From Bacteroidales bacterium (GTDB lineage Bacteria; Bacteroidota; Bacteroidia; Bacteroidales; UBA932): a stretch of 42,082 bases of DNA. Position numbers and translations under genes: made by a program. The stretch is taken from positions 1-42,082 of the forward strand of contig JAFYZX010000013.1 of the NCBI GenBank assembly GCA_017548505.1, given 5' to 3'. Shown here piece after piece: positions 24,900 through 32,813 of this stretch. The number at the start of each line of letters is the position of its first letter. The stretch's first letter is position 1. The notes beneath the pieces were generated by a model that was not told where the DNA came from, searched no databases, and saw only the letters and a list, made by a program, of their open reading frames with translations.

Positions 24900-26794
24900 T
24901 CTACCTTCTGACCACAAACTTACAGCAGATTTCGCCGGAAGGGATCATAGACAGATACCCTAACAGCTACAATCATTTTGTACTGCCGTTTGTTATAGGA
25001 ATTACCTTCATCCTGATTTACCTGTTCATAGGTCTTATAAGGATACTTTACCACCTGAGCGGAGAAGACAGGCTAAAGCTTCTCAAATCTCTTTTCAACC
25101 CGAAAACCGCCTGGAAAAACATAAAGGACATATTCTGCGACTGCCTGCTGCACACCAAGATATGGAAGAGGAAACCTCTTCTGGGATATATGCACTCGGC
25201 AATTGCCTTCGGATGGTTCCTGCTCATTGTAGTGGGCCATATAGAGGTATGGCTTTTTGCTCCAAGACATCTTTCCGGACTGACTGAAGGTTCTCTCTAC
25301 TACCCTATCTTCTACCGCTTCTTCATCTGGATAAATCCGGCTCATGAAACCCTCAGGGGCTCCGTATTCTTCTTCATAATGGACTTCCTGCTGCTGTACG
25401 TACTGAGCGGTATCGGACTGGCCATGTTCAAGAGAGTCAGGTCTATAGCCCTGGGAATGAGGCATACCACAAAGCCATCCCTGGCAGACCGTGTAGCCCT
25501 CTACTGCCTGTGGCTGATTTTCCCTTTGAGGCTTCTGGCGGAAGGATTTACGGCAGACCTTAGCGGCGGCGGATTCCTTACCAGGCCTCTGAACTGGGTG
25601 TTCAGGGCATTCTTCGGAAACGAACTGAACTTCCTCCCTACCTGGTGGGCTTATTCCATCTGCCTGGGACTCTTCTTTGTAGCGATGCCTTTCTCCCGCT
25701 ATATGCACATTCTGACCGAGCCTCTTCTGATTCTTTTCCGCAACGCCGGCCTGAAGGTGCGCCATCCGAGAAAGGGATTCGCGGAGGCGGAAATCTACGC
25801 CTGCTCCAGCTGCGGACTCTGTCTGGACGCCTGCCCTATGAATGTCCAGAAGAAGAATCTCAAATATTCGTCCGTTTATTTCATGCGTTTCCTCCGCAGG
25901 CATAACAAAAGGAAAACCAGAGAAATAGCAGAAAAATGCCTGATGTGCGGAAAATGCTATGCGCTTTGCCCGGTGGGAGTCAATTCCCCTGCCATAAGAA
26001 GGGCAATCAGAGAAACCCAGAACAATAAGATACAATGCGACTACTCTTATCTCGGCAAATATGCGGAGAAGAGTTCCGAGAATCCAAAATCCGGCGGTAA
26101 GATCCTCTATTTTGCCGGATGCATGAGCCATCTTACACCAACAATCATAAAGAGCGTGGAAACCATCCTCAAGGCCAGCGGCCAGGATTATGAATTCATG
26201 GACCGCAATGAGGGAATCTGCTGCGGAAGGCCTCTGATGCTTGCCGGAAGAGGCGATGCGGCACGTCAGACCATTGAGGCCAACAGCAAGATAATCAGGA
26301 ACTCCGGATGTACTACCCTGCTTGTATCCTGCCCTATCTGCCTTAAGATCTTCAAAGAAGAATACTCGTTGAAAGGCATTAAGATTCTCCACTATACCCA
26401 GTTCATTGACAGTCTCATAAAGGAAGGAAAACTGAAGGTTTCAAAATCCTCTTCAGCGATTGTTTATCACGACCCTTGCGAACTGGGAAGGGGCTGCGGC
26501 ATTTACGAGGAGCCGAGAAATGTCCTCAGAGCCATCGCCGAACTGAAAAAGGCCTCCAAGGAAAGGGACGAGAGCATTTGCTGCGGCTACAGCCTGGGAA
26601 CCCTGACTCTGGACGAGAAAGACAAGGCGAAGATTGCAGAGAGTTCCGTTTCCAGCCTTATGGCCGAGAATCCTCAAGAGATTGTCACAGCCTGCCCTAT
26701 GTGCTACAGGGCAATCAGGAGCAAGGCTGAAGTGCCTGTAAAGGATTTTGCCGAGATTGTCTGCGAGAATATTGAAAACAATGATAAAAACTAA
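24896..26794 (+). CDS. HdrE/DsrM-like membrane domain fused to HdrD/DsrK-like iron-sulfur domain
   Basis: The 632 residues form two halves. Residues 1-285 hold about five membrane segments (around 29-51, 98-120, 155-177, 199-217 and 247-267). His100, His115 and His271 are candidates for haem b binding, as in NarI, DsrM and HdrE. Residues 300-632 are HdrD-like. Two [4Fe-4S] sites (Cys303, 306, 309, 313 and Cys348, 351, 354, 358) precede two complete CCG domains (Cys409, 442-443, 479, 482 and Cys528, 562-563, 600, 603). Such proteins couple disulfide or sulfur chemistry on the cytoplasmic side to the (mena)quinone pool. DsrM and DsrK, and HdrE and HdrD, are often separate proteins; here they are joined. 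The cysteate-synthase-like gene follows 5 bp later. Confidence 0.88.
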   Translation: MIYLLTTNLQQISPEGIIDRYPNSYNHFVLPFVIGITFILIYLFIGLIRILYHLSGEDRLKLLKSLFNPKTAWKNIKDIFCDCLLHTKIWKRKPLLGYMHSAIAFGWFLLIVVGHIEVWLFAPRHLSGLTEGSLYYPIFYRFFIWINPAHETLRGSVFFFIMDFLLLYVLSGIGLAMFKRVRSIALGMRHTTKPSLADRVALYCLWLIFPLRLLAEGFTADLSGGGFLTRPLNWVFRAFFGNELNFLPTWWAYSICLGLFFVAMPFSRYMHILTEPLLILFRNAGLKVRHPRKGFAEAEIYACSSCGLCLDACPMNVQKKNLKYSSVYFMRFLRRHNKRKTREIAEKCLMCGKCYALCPVGVNSPAIRRAIRETQNNKIQCDYSYLGKYAEKSSENPKSGGKILYFAGCMSHLTPTIIKSVETILKASGQDYEFMDRNEGICCGRPLMLAGRGDAARQTIEANSKIIRNSGCTTLLVSCPICLKIFKEEYSLKGIKILHYTQFIDSLIKEGKLKVSKSSSAIVYHDPCELGRGCGIYEEPRNVLRAIAELKKASKERDESICCGYSLGTLTLDEKDKAKIAESSVSSLMAENPQEIVTACPMCYRAIRSKAEVPVKDFAEIVCENIENNDKN

Positions 26795-26799
26795 ATGAT

Positions 26800-28086
26800 A
26801 TGGAAATCAAACCCACGAGTTACCGCCTGGAAAACTGCCTGACACACAGAGTGTTCAAAGACACGGGATGGCTTATGGCAGACCCTGAGGATTCCCGCCC
26901 TTCCCTTGTAAGGGCCATCTATGACAAGAAGCAGATCGAGTTCAAGGATCCGTCCTACGGAATCTACAGGTTCTCCGACTGGCTCCCTGTCAGCCGCGCC
27001 CTGAAAGGATCCTGCGCTCCGGTAACATACCGCAGCGAGGCCCTGGCCAAAAAGCTGGGCCTGAAGAACCTCTACATAACTTACAGCGGATGGTGGCCTG
27101 AAAAAGGCGCCACTATGCGCACCTGCTCCTTCAAGGAAACGGAAGCCTATTCCGTATGCGGAAGACTGGCTGAAGACAACAAGAGAATTCTGGTTGTGGC
27201 CTCGGCAGGCAATACCGCAAGAGCGTTCTCCCAAGTATGCTCGGACAACAACATTCCTCTGGTGATTGCAATTCCTGAAGACAATCTGGACGCACTATGG
27301 TTCAAGGATAGGTTAAACGACTGTGTAAAAGTGATTTGTCCTCCAAAGGGAAGCGACTATTTCGACGCCATTGCACTGGCCGCAAAACTTAACGCCTCAC
27401 CTCTGTTCCTGGAGGAAGGAGGAGCCAAGAACGTGGCCAGAAGAGACGGTATGAGCACAACCGTTCTCTCTGCAGCTGAAGTAATCGGAAGGATTCCGGA
27501 CGCCTATTTCCAGGCCGTAGGAAGCGGCACGGGAACAATCGCCGCCTACGAGGCCAACCTCCGCCTTCTGGAAGACGGCCGTTTCGGAGACAACCTGATG
27601 AAGCTCATCCCATCCCAGAACGTTCCGTTCACACCTATGTACGATGCCTGGAAGGCGCTCAGCCGCAACCTCTTGCCAATGGACGAGAACGAGGGCAGAA
27701 TCAAGGCCCTTCAGATCAAGGCTTCCGTCCTCAGCAACCGAAAGCCGCCGTTCGCCGTTCCGGGAGGCCTGTTCGACGCCCTTATGGCCACAAAGGGAGA
27801 CTTCCAGAAAGTGACCAACGGAGAGCTCACCGATGCCTGCGAGATGTTCGAAGAGCTTGAAGGCAGCGATATCCATCCGGCAGCAGGAGTTGCCGTTGTC
27901 AGCCTCGTAAAAGCCCTGAAGGAAGGCCAGATAACTCCGGACCAGACCATTATGCTTAACGTTACCGGAGGCGGTGAAAAACGCTTCAAGAAAGAGTTTA
28001 ACTACGTAAACGCCAAGGCAGACCTGATTCTATCTCCTGACTGCAGCTCAACTGAAGTTATAGACAAGGTTACAGCACTGTTCTAG
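26800..28086 (+). CDS. Cysteate-synthase-like PLP enzyme (threonine synthase superfamily)
   Basis: The 428-residue protein is a fold-type II PLP enzyme. The Schiff-base lysine is Lys112 in CSFKETEA, the substrate loop is ASAGNTARA (134-142) and the phosphate-binding loop is GSGTG (241-245). From memory of the family, the stretches GAKNVARRDGMST, GRIPDAYFQAVGSGTG and AAYEANLRLLEDGRFG are closer to archaeal cysteate synthase than to ordinary threonine synthase. Cysteate synthase joins O-phosphoserine and sulfite to make L-cysteate, a precursor of coenzyme M in some methanogens and of capnine-type sulfonolipids in some Bacteroidetes. It is the last gene of the marR-hdr-like unit, 5 bp after the membrane Hdr gene, and is followed by a terminator. 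A threonine-synthase annotation is the main alternative. Confidence 0.75.
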   Translation: MEIKPTSYRLENCLTHRVFKDTGWLMADPEDSRPSLVRAIYDKKQIEFKDPSYGIYRFSDWLPVSRALKGSCAPVTYRSEALAKKLGLKNLYITYSGWWPEKGATMRTCSFKETEAYSVCGRLAEDNKRILVVASAGNTARAFSQVCSDNNIPLVIAIPEDNLDALWFKDRLNDCVKVICPPKGSDYFDAIALAAKLNASPLFLEEGGAKNVARRDGMSTTVLSAAEVIGRIPDAYFQAVGSGTGTIAAYEANLRLLEDGRFGDNLMKLIPSQNVPFTPMYDAWKALSRNLLPMDENEGRIKALQIKASVLSNRKPPFAVPGGLFDALMATKGDFQKVTNGELTDACEMFEELEGSDIHPAAGVAVVSLVKALKEGQITPDQTIMLNVTGGGEKRFKKEFNYVNAKADLILSPDCSSTEVIDKVTALF

Positions 28087-28101
28087 GATACATAGCATAA
28101 A

Positions 28102-28140
28102 CAAAAAAACGGGGCGGAAATTAATCCGTCCCGTTTCTTT
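28102..28140. terminator. Bidirectional intrinsic terminator
   Basis: A 10-bp stem (ACGGGGCGGA at 28109-28118 and TCCGTCCCGT at 28125-28134) with a 6-base AATTAA loop is flanked by an A run on the left and a T-rich run on the right. It lies between the convergent cysteate-synthase-like gene and the Lys/Asn-rich protein gene and can end both transcripts. Confidence 0.85.
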
Positions 28141-28156
28141 TATCTATATAACAAGA

Positions 28157-28390
28157 TTATTTCTTGCTGGTATCAGACTTTTTCTCGTCGTTCTTGCTGC
28201 CGTTCTTGTTGTTCTTGTTGTTCTTGTCGTTCTTGTTTTCGGTCTTCTTGTCAGCAGCCTTTTCAACCTTCTTAGTCTTGTCCTTTTTCTTCTCAAAGGT
28301 CTGAGGCTCTGAGAATGAGGTAGAAGCCATAGCGTAGGTTCCGCCGAACAGGAACAGTGCTGCGCACATCAATGCAATGATCTTTTTCAT
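28157..28390 (-). CDS. Small secreted Lys/Asn-rich protein
   Basis: This 77-residue protein has a signal peptide (MKKIIALMCAALFLFGGTYAMA). The mature part is extremely rich in Lys, Asn, Asp and Glu (KKKDKTKKVEKAADKKTENK, then NDKNNKNNKNGSKNDEKK). No fold or family can be recognised; the mature chain is probably disordered. It is a real gene rather than a chance frame, because it has a signal peptide, a clear promoter 42 bp upstream and a terminator just downstream. Confidence 0.7.
   Translation of the reverse strand: MKKIIALMCAALFLFGGTYAMASTSFSEPQTFEKKKDKTKKVEKAADKKTENKNDKNNKNNKNGSKNDEKKSDTSKK
28202..28237 (-). repeat. Four 9-bp tandem repeats coding for Asn/Lys-rich triplets
   Basis: On the plus strand the unit GTTCTTGTT is repeated four times in a row, with the third copy ending in C. 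On the coding strand each unit gives three residues of the NKN/DKN type. The array can change length by slippage without breaking the frame. Confidence 0.85.
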
Positions 28391-28431
28391 AATAATGAAG
28401 TTTTAAGGGTTAATAATGTTGTTTACAGTGT

Positions 28432-28463
28432 CAAATGTATAAAAAATAAAACATCTATACAAA
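28432..28463 (-). promoter_or_regulatory. Promoter of the Lys/Asn-rich protein gene
   Basis: The minus strand reads TTTG (28463-28460), a 20-bp spacer, then TACATTTG (28439-28432), matching both Bacteroidetes promoter boxes. The start codon at 28390 lies 41 bp after the -7 box. Confidence 0.75.
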
Positions 28464-28482
28464 CTCCGCAAAAATCAAGCCT

Positions 28483-28513
28483 AAAAAAAACGGATGGCCA
28501 TTTTAGCCATCCG
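28483..28513 (-). terminator. Intrinsic terminator of the Ala/Glu-rich lipoprotein gene
   Basis: The arms CGGATGGC (28491-28498) and GCCATCCG (28506-28513) form an 8-bp stem, followed on the minus strand by eight T residues. It lies 27 bp beyond the lipoprotein stop codon. Confidence 0.88.
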
Positions 28514-28539
28514 TCAATCTGTAAGGTCAAAAAGTATGA

Positions 28540-28830
28540 TTACTTCTTGATGGTCTCGGCAGCGTCCTTTACAGCGTCAACTGCACCCTTAACAGCCTCT
28601 GCAGTCTCCTTAACCTCAGCAGCAGCTTCCTCTACCTTGTTAGCCTCAGCCTCAACAGCCTCAGCAGCAGCGTTAACTGTAGAATCAGCAGCCTCAGTTA
28701 CTTCAGTAGCAACCTCAGTTACCTCAGCAGCAGCCTCGGTAGCCTCAGCAGCAGCCTCCTGTGCAGGAGCGTTATTCTTGCAAGCTACGAATGCAAGAGC
28801 TGCAACAGCGATAAACAATACCTTTTTCAT
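28540..28830 (-). CDS. Small Ala/Glu/Val-rich lipoprotein
   Basis: This 96-residue protein has a lipoprotein signal (MKKVLFIAVAALAFVAC) with Cys17 as the lipidated residue. Nearly all of the rest is a repeating Ala/Glu/Val/Thr pattern (AAAEVTEVATEVTEAADS, VEEAAAEVKETAEAVKGAV) that would form one long amphipathic helix, probably self-associating. No function is known. Its promoter and terminator are both clear, and it is transcribed away from the hydrogenase operon. Confidence 0.75.
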   Translation of the reverse strand: MKKVLFIAVAALAFVACKNNAPAQEAAAEATEAAAEVTEVATEVTEAADSTVNAAAEAVEAEANKVEEAAAEVKETAEAVKGAVDAVKDAAETIKK

Positions 28831-28874
28831 GATCTTAAATATTAAATGTTAACAATTGCCTCGTTTTGGTGGTG

Positions 28875-28904
28875 CAAAAGTATAAACGAAACTGAACCGC
28901 CAAA
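28875..28904 (-). promoter_or_regulatory. Promoter of the Ala/Glu-rich lipoprotein gene
   Basis: The minus strand reads TTTG (28904-28901), an 18-bp spacer, then TACTTTTG (28882-28875), a full match to the Bacteroidetes consensus boxes. The start codon follows 44 bp after the -7 box. Confidence 0.72.
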
Positions 28905-29067
28905 TTCAGGCGGCTAAATTATCAGCACTTTGTAACAAAAAATTAGCAAAGCCGGCAGAAATACCCTATCGCGCTTTTATTTCAGATTGGAAGGTCAGCG
29001 ATTGTAATATCCTTGTAATTTATCGGAATTAAAGACAAATATATTACGGAATTGAAGAAAAATATCT

Positions 29068-29075
29068 TACCTTTA
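29068..29075 (+). promoter_or_regulatory. Possible -7 element of the hydBAC operon
   Basis: TACCTTTA is one base from TAnnTTTG and lies 38 bp before the hydB start. No good -33 TTTG is present at the usual distance. The gene-free stretch 28831-29113 shows nothing else apart from the minus-strand promoter at its left end. Confidence 0.4.
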
Positions 29076-29113
29076 GCCCCCGAAAAGAATAATGTAAGCA
29101 TTATCAATTTTTT

Positions 29114-31021
29114 ATGAAAATATCGTCTATTGAGGATTTGAAGAAAATCCGTGAAAGAGCGAGTGTTCACCTCAAGCCACGCGAACAGAGCGACCATCAG
29201 GACTCTTCTGCAACCTGCGGCTTGAAAAAAGGAACACCCAAAATCCAGATCCTGACCTGCGGAGGTACAGGATGCAAGGCTTCCCAAAGCCATCTTATCG
29301 CCGACAATTTCAAGAAACTGATTGCTGAGAACAATCTTGAAGGCAAGGTTGAGGTCATCACTACAGGCTGCTTCGGTTTCTGCGAAAAAGGCCCGATCGT
29401 AAAAATAATACCTGACAACACCTTCTATACAAAGGTTAAGCCTGAAGATACGGAAGAGATTTTCACCACGCATATCATTGGCGGAAAGAGAGTCAACAGG
29501 CTGCTGTATGTGGATCCCAAGCGCAAGACCACAGTCTCCGATTCCAAGCACATGGACTTCTACCGCAAGCAGGTAAGAATTGCGCTTAGGAACTGCGGAC
29601 TCATTGATCCTGAGGATATTGTGGAGTATATTGCTCGCGATGGATACTTTGCGCTTGCAGACTGTCTGCTGAACCGCAGCCCTAAAGCCGTGATTGACGA
29701 AATCAAGAAGTCCGGCCTCAGGGGAAGAGGCGGCGGAGGATTCCCTACCGGCCTCAAGTGGGAGATTGCTTCCAAGAACCAGTCAAAGGAAAAATACGTT
29801 GTCTGCAACGCCGACGAGGGAGACCCTGGAGCATTCATGGACCGCTCCATCATGGAGGGAGACCCTAACTCGATCGTGGAGGCTATGGCAATCTGCGGTT
29901 ATGCAATTGGAGCCAACCACGGCCTGGTATACATCAGGGCCGAGTATCCTCTTGCTGTAGAACGTCTTAAGATTGCCATCAAGCAGGCAAGGGAACTTGG
30001 ACTTCTCGGAAAGAAGATTCTGGGAACCTCATTCTCTTTCGACATCAACATCAGATACGGCGCCGGAGCATTTGTTTGCGGAGAGGAGACCGCTCTGATT
30101 CACTCTATGGAAGGCAAGAGAGGAGAACCTACCCTCAAGCCGCCGTTCCCTGCAGAAAGCGGTTACAACGGCAAGCCTACCAACGTGAATAACGTGGAGA
30201 CCTTCGCCAACATTCCTATTATTATCAACAAGGGAGCGGACTGGTTCGCCTCCATCGGAAGCGACCGTTCCAAGGGAACCAAGGTGTTCGCCCTTGCCGG
30301 AAAGATCAACAACGTCGGTCTGATCGAAGTCCCTATGGGAACCACACTTAGAGAGGTAATCTTCGATATCGGAGGCGGTATCAAGGGAGGCAAGCAGTTC
30401 AAGGCCGTGCAGACCGGAGGCCCTTCGGGAGGATGCCTTACGGAAAAGCACCTTGACACCCCTATAGATTTTGATACCCTTACCGCTGCCGGCAGTATGA
30501 TGGGTTCCGGAGGTATGATTGTTATGGACGAGGACAACTGTATGGTTTCCGTAGCCCGTTTCTACCTCGACTTCATCGTTGGAGAGTCCTGCGGAAAGTG
30601 TACTCCTTGCCGTATCGGCAACAAGAGAATGCTGGACATCCTGGACAAGATTATTGCCGGAAACGGAACCATGCAGGATCTTGACAAACTCAAGACTCTT
30701 GCCGGAGTTATCAAGGACACAGCGCTTTGCGGACTCGGACAGACTTCCCCTAACCCTGTACTCTCTACCCTGAGCAATTTCTGGGACGAGTATGTTGAGC
30801 ACGTAAGAGACAAGAAGTGCCGCGCAAAGCAGTGCAAGGCTCTGCTTACATACGTTATCAATCCTGAGAAGTGCATCGGCTGCCACGCCTGTGCAATGGG
30901 TTGTCCTGCAGGAGCAATCGAGGGCGTTCCTAGAAAGCCGCACGCAATTATCTTCTCCAAGTGCATCAAGTGCGGAATGTGTATGTCCAGATGCAAGTTC
31001 AAAGCAGTATCAGTTGTCTAA
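29114..31021 (+). CDS. hydB: [FeFe] hydrogenase HydB subunit (NuoF-like, NADH and FMN binding)
   Basis: HydB is the diaphorase subunit of the trimeric cytoplasmic hydrogenase that couples NADH and ferredoxin to H2. The 635 residues show an N-terminal thioredoxin-like [2Fe-2S] domain (Cys49, 54, 86 and 90). The NuoF core follows, with the FMN/NADH loop GRGGGGFPTG (204-213). A [4Fe-4S] site is made by Cys493, 496, 499 and 539 (ESCGKCTPCR). A C-terminal 2[4Fe-4S] ferredoxin domain completes it (Cys587, 590, 593, 597 and 617, 620, 623, 627). Domain order and length are those of HydB rather than of complex I NuoF. It leads the operon; hydA starts 11 bp downstream. Confidence 0.93.
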   Translation: MKISSIEDLKKIRERASVHLKPREQSDHQDSSATCGLKKGTPKIQILTCGGTGCKASQSHLIADNFKKLIAENNLEGKVEVITTGCFGFCEKGPIVKIIPDNTFYTKVKPEDTEEIFTTHIIGGKRVNRLLYVDPKRKTTVSDSKHMDFYRKQVRIALRNCGLIDPEDIVEYIARDGYFALADCLLNRSPKAVIDEIKKSGLRGRGGGGFPTGLKWEIASKNQSKEKYVVCNADEGDPGAFMDRSIMEGDPNSIVEAMAICGYAIGANHGLVYIRAEYPLAVERLKIAIKQARELGLLGKKILGTSFSFDINIRYGAGAFVCGEETALIHSMEGKRGEPTLKPPFPAESGYNGKPTNVNNVETFANIPIIINKGADWFASIGSDRSKGTKVFALAGKINNVGLIEVPMGTTLREVIFDIGGGIKGGKQFKAVQTGGPSGGCLTEKHLDTPIDFDTLTAAGSMMGSGGMIVMDEDNCMVSVARFYLDFIVGESCGKCTPCRIGNKRMLDILDKIIAGNGTMQDLDKLKTLAGVIKDTALCGLGQTSPNPVLSTLSNFWDEYVEHVRDKKCRAKQCKALLTYVINPEKCIGCHACAMGCPAGAIEGVPRKPHAIIFSKCIKCGMCMSRCKFKAVSVV

Positions 31022-31032
31022 AACCGCCAGTT

Positions 31033-32796
31033 ATGAAACAGAATATATCACTGATAATAGATAATCATAAAGTCGTTGTGCCTGAGGGCACTACGATTCT
31101 CGATGCGGCCAAGAGCATAGGAATTGTAATCCCTACTCTCTGCCACATGAACCTCAAGGGAACCTGCGCGGACAACCACCCGGCTTCTTGCCGCGTCTGC
31201 GTTGTGGAAGTCAAGGGCAGAAGAAACCTGGCCCCTGCCTGCAGCACCGCCTGCACGGAAGGTATGGAGGTAAAGACCAGCTCAATAAGGGTAATCAGGG
31301 CCCGCAAGACTGTCATTGAGCTCATGCTCAGCGACCATCCTAACGAGTGCCTTACCTGCCCTAAGAGCGGAAAGTGCGAACTCCAGGCTGTGACCCAGCA
31401 CCTTTCCATCAACGAGACTCCGTTTGCCGGAGAACTCTCTCTGAGGAAGAAGGAAATGACTGCTTCCATCGTAAGGAATATGGACAAGTGCATCTATTGC
31501 CGCAGATGCGAGACTATGTGCAATGTCTACCAGACCGTTGGTGCCCTCGGAGCTGTGGGAAGAGGTTTCAACACCACCATCGCCCCTACTTTCAACCGCA
31601 ATCTTAAGGATACGGACTGCACCTACTGCGGACAGTGCGTTGCTGTCTGCCCTGTTGGAGCACTCACGGAAAGGACTTATACAGACCAGCTTATAGACGA
31701 CCTGGAGAATCCTGAGAAGACCGTTATCGTCCAGACCGCCCCTGCAGTAAGGGTTGCTCTCGGCGAAGAATTCGGCAACGCTCCTGGAAGCATCGTGACC
31801 GGCAAACTTGTTGCAGCGCTGAAGGATCTCGGATTCGACTATGTATTCGATACCGATTTCTCCGCAGACGCCACCATCATGGAGGAAGGCAGCGAGCTTC
31901 TGGACAGGCTCACCAAGTTCCTGAAGGGAGACAAGAGCGTTTCAATTCCTTTGATGACTTCCTGCTGCCCGGCATGGGTTAACTTCTACGAGCACAATTT
32001 CCCGGATCTGCTCAGCCATCCTTCAACGGCACGCTCACCTCAGCAGATGTTCGGAGCCATTGCAAAGAACTACTGGGCAGAGAAGATGAACATTCCAAGG
32101 GAGAAACTTGTAGTTGTTTCCGTAATGCCTTGTCTTGCAAAGAAGTTCGAGTGCCAGAGACCGGAATTCTCCACCAACGGCAATCCGGATGTGGACTATT
32201 CAATTACCACCAGGGAGCTTGCAACGCTCATCCGCAGGGCAAACATAAACTTCGAGACCCTGCCGCACATGGAATTCGACAACCCTCTTGGAGAGAGCAC
32301 CGGCGCAGCCGCCATCTTCGGTTCTACCGGAGGCGTTCTGGAGGCAGCTCTCAGGACCGCTTACGAGCTCCACACAGGCAAGCCGCTTCCTAAGATTGAC
32401 TTTGAGGAAGTAAGAGGTATCGACAGTCTCAGGACGGCTACCATCGACTTCGACGGTTTCGCCTTGAACGTTGCAGTAGCCTACGGTCTCGGCAACGCCC
32501 GCAAGCTTATGGAAGAAATCAGAGCCGGCAAGTGCAAGTACCACGTGATCGAGATCATGGCCTGCCCTGGCGGCTGTATCGGCGGCGGCGGACAGCCACT
32601 CCATCACGGAGACTTCGAGGTCATCAAGGCCCGCCAGAAGGCTATCTACGAGGAAGACAAGAATATGCCTCTCAGAAAGAGCCACGAGAACAAGAGCATT
32701 ATAGAGATGTACGAGAAGTATTTCGGCAAGCCTCTCAGCGAAAAGGCTCACGCCCTTCTCCACACCCATTATTCAGACAAAACAATCAAGTACTAG
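31033..32796 (+). CDS. hydA: [FeFe] hydrogenase catalytic subunit HydA
   Basis: HydA carries the H-cluster that makes or splits H2. The ATG at 31033 was chosen because MKQNISLIID begins the [2Fe-2S] domain directly; the frame is open upstream but overlaps hydB there. The 587 residues hold a [2Fe-2S] domain (Cys37, 53, 56 and 70) and a His/Cys [4Fe-4S] site (His102, Cys106, 109 and 115). Two ferredoxin clusters follow (CIYCRRCETMC and CTYCGQCVAVCP). All three H-cluster motifs are intact: TSCCPAW (309-315, proton-relay Cys311 and ligand Cys312), MPC (365-367) and MACPGGCIGGGG (509-520). The maturases HydE, HydF and HydG are not in the window. Confidence 0.95.
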   Translation: MKQNISLIIDNHKVVVPEGTTILDAAKSIGIVIPTLCHMNLKGTCADNHPASCRVCVVEVKGRRNLAPACSTACTEGMEVKTSSIRVIRARKTVIELMLSDHPNECLTCPKSGKCELQAVTQHLSINETPFAGELSLRKKEMTASIVRNMDKCIYCRRCETMCNVYQTVGALGAVGRGFNTTIAPTFNRNLKDTDCTYCGQCVAVCPVGALTERTYTDQLIDDLENPEKTVIVQTAPAVRVALGEEFGNAPGSIVTGKLVAALKDLGFDYVFDTDFSADATIMEEGSELLDRLTKFLKGDKSVSIPLMTSCCPAWVNFYEHNFPDLLSHPSTARSPQQMFGAIAKNYWAEKMNIPREKLVVVSVMPCLAKKFECQRPEFSTNGNPDVDYSITTRELATLIRRANINFETLPHMEFDNPLGESTGAAAIFGSTGGVLEAALRTAYELHTGKPLPKIDFEEVRGIDSLRTATIDFDGFALNVAVAYGLGNARKLMEEIRAGKCKYHVIEIMACPGGCIGGGGQPLHHGDFEVIKARQKAIYEEDKNMPLRKSHENKSIIEMYEKYFGKPLSEKAHALLHTHYSDKTIKY

Positions 32797-32813
32797 CCTA
32801 AAACAGAATAGAT

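Noticed and set aside
25073-26392. Open frame of 439 codons on the minus strand
   Set aside because: It lies opposite the membrane Hdr-like gene, whose cysteine motifs and membrane segments are clear; the opposing translation shows no domain.
28547-28852. Open frame of 101 codons on the plus strand, Ser/Ala-rich
   Set aside because: It is the mirror of the repetitive Ala/Glu-rich lipoprotein, which has a lipoprotein signal, promoter and terminator on the minus strand.
30961-31032. Upstream extension of hydA by 24 codons
   Set aside because: The extension lies inside the hydB C-terminal ferredoxin domain in another frame and has no family similarity; the ATG at 31033 begins directly at the [2Fe-2S] domain.
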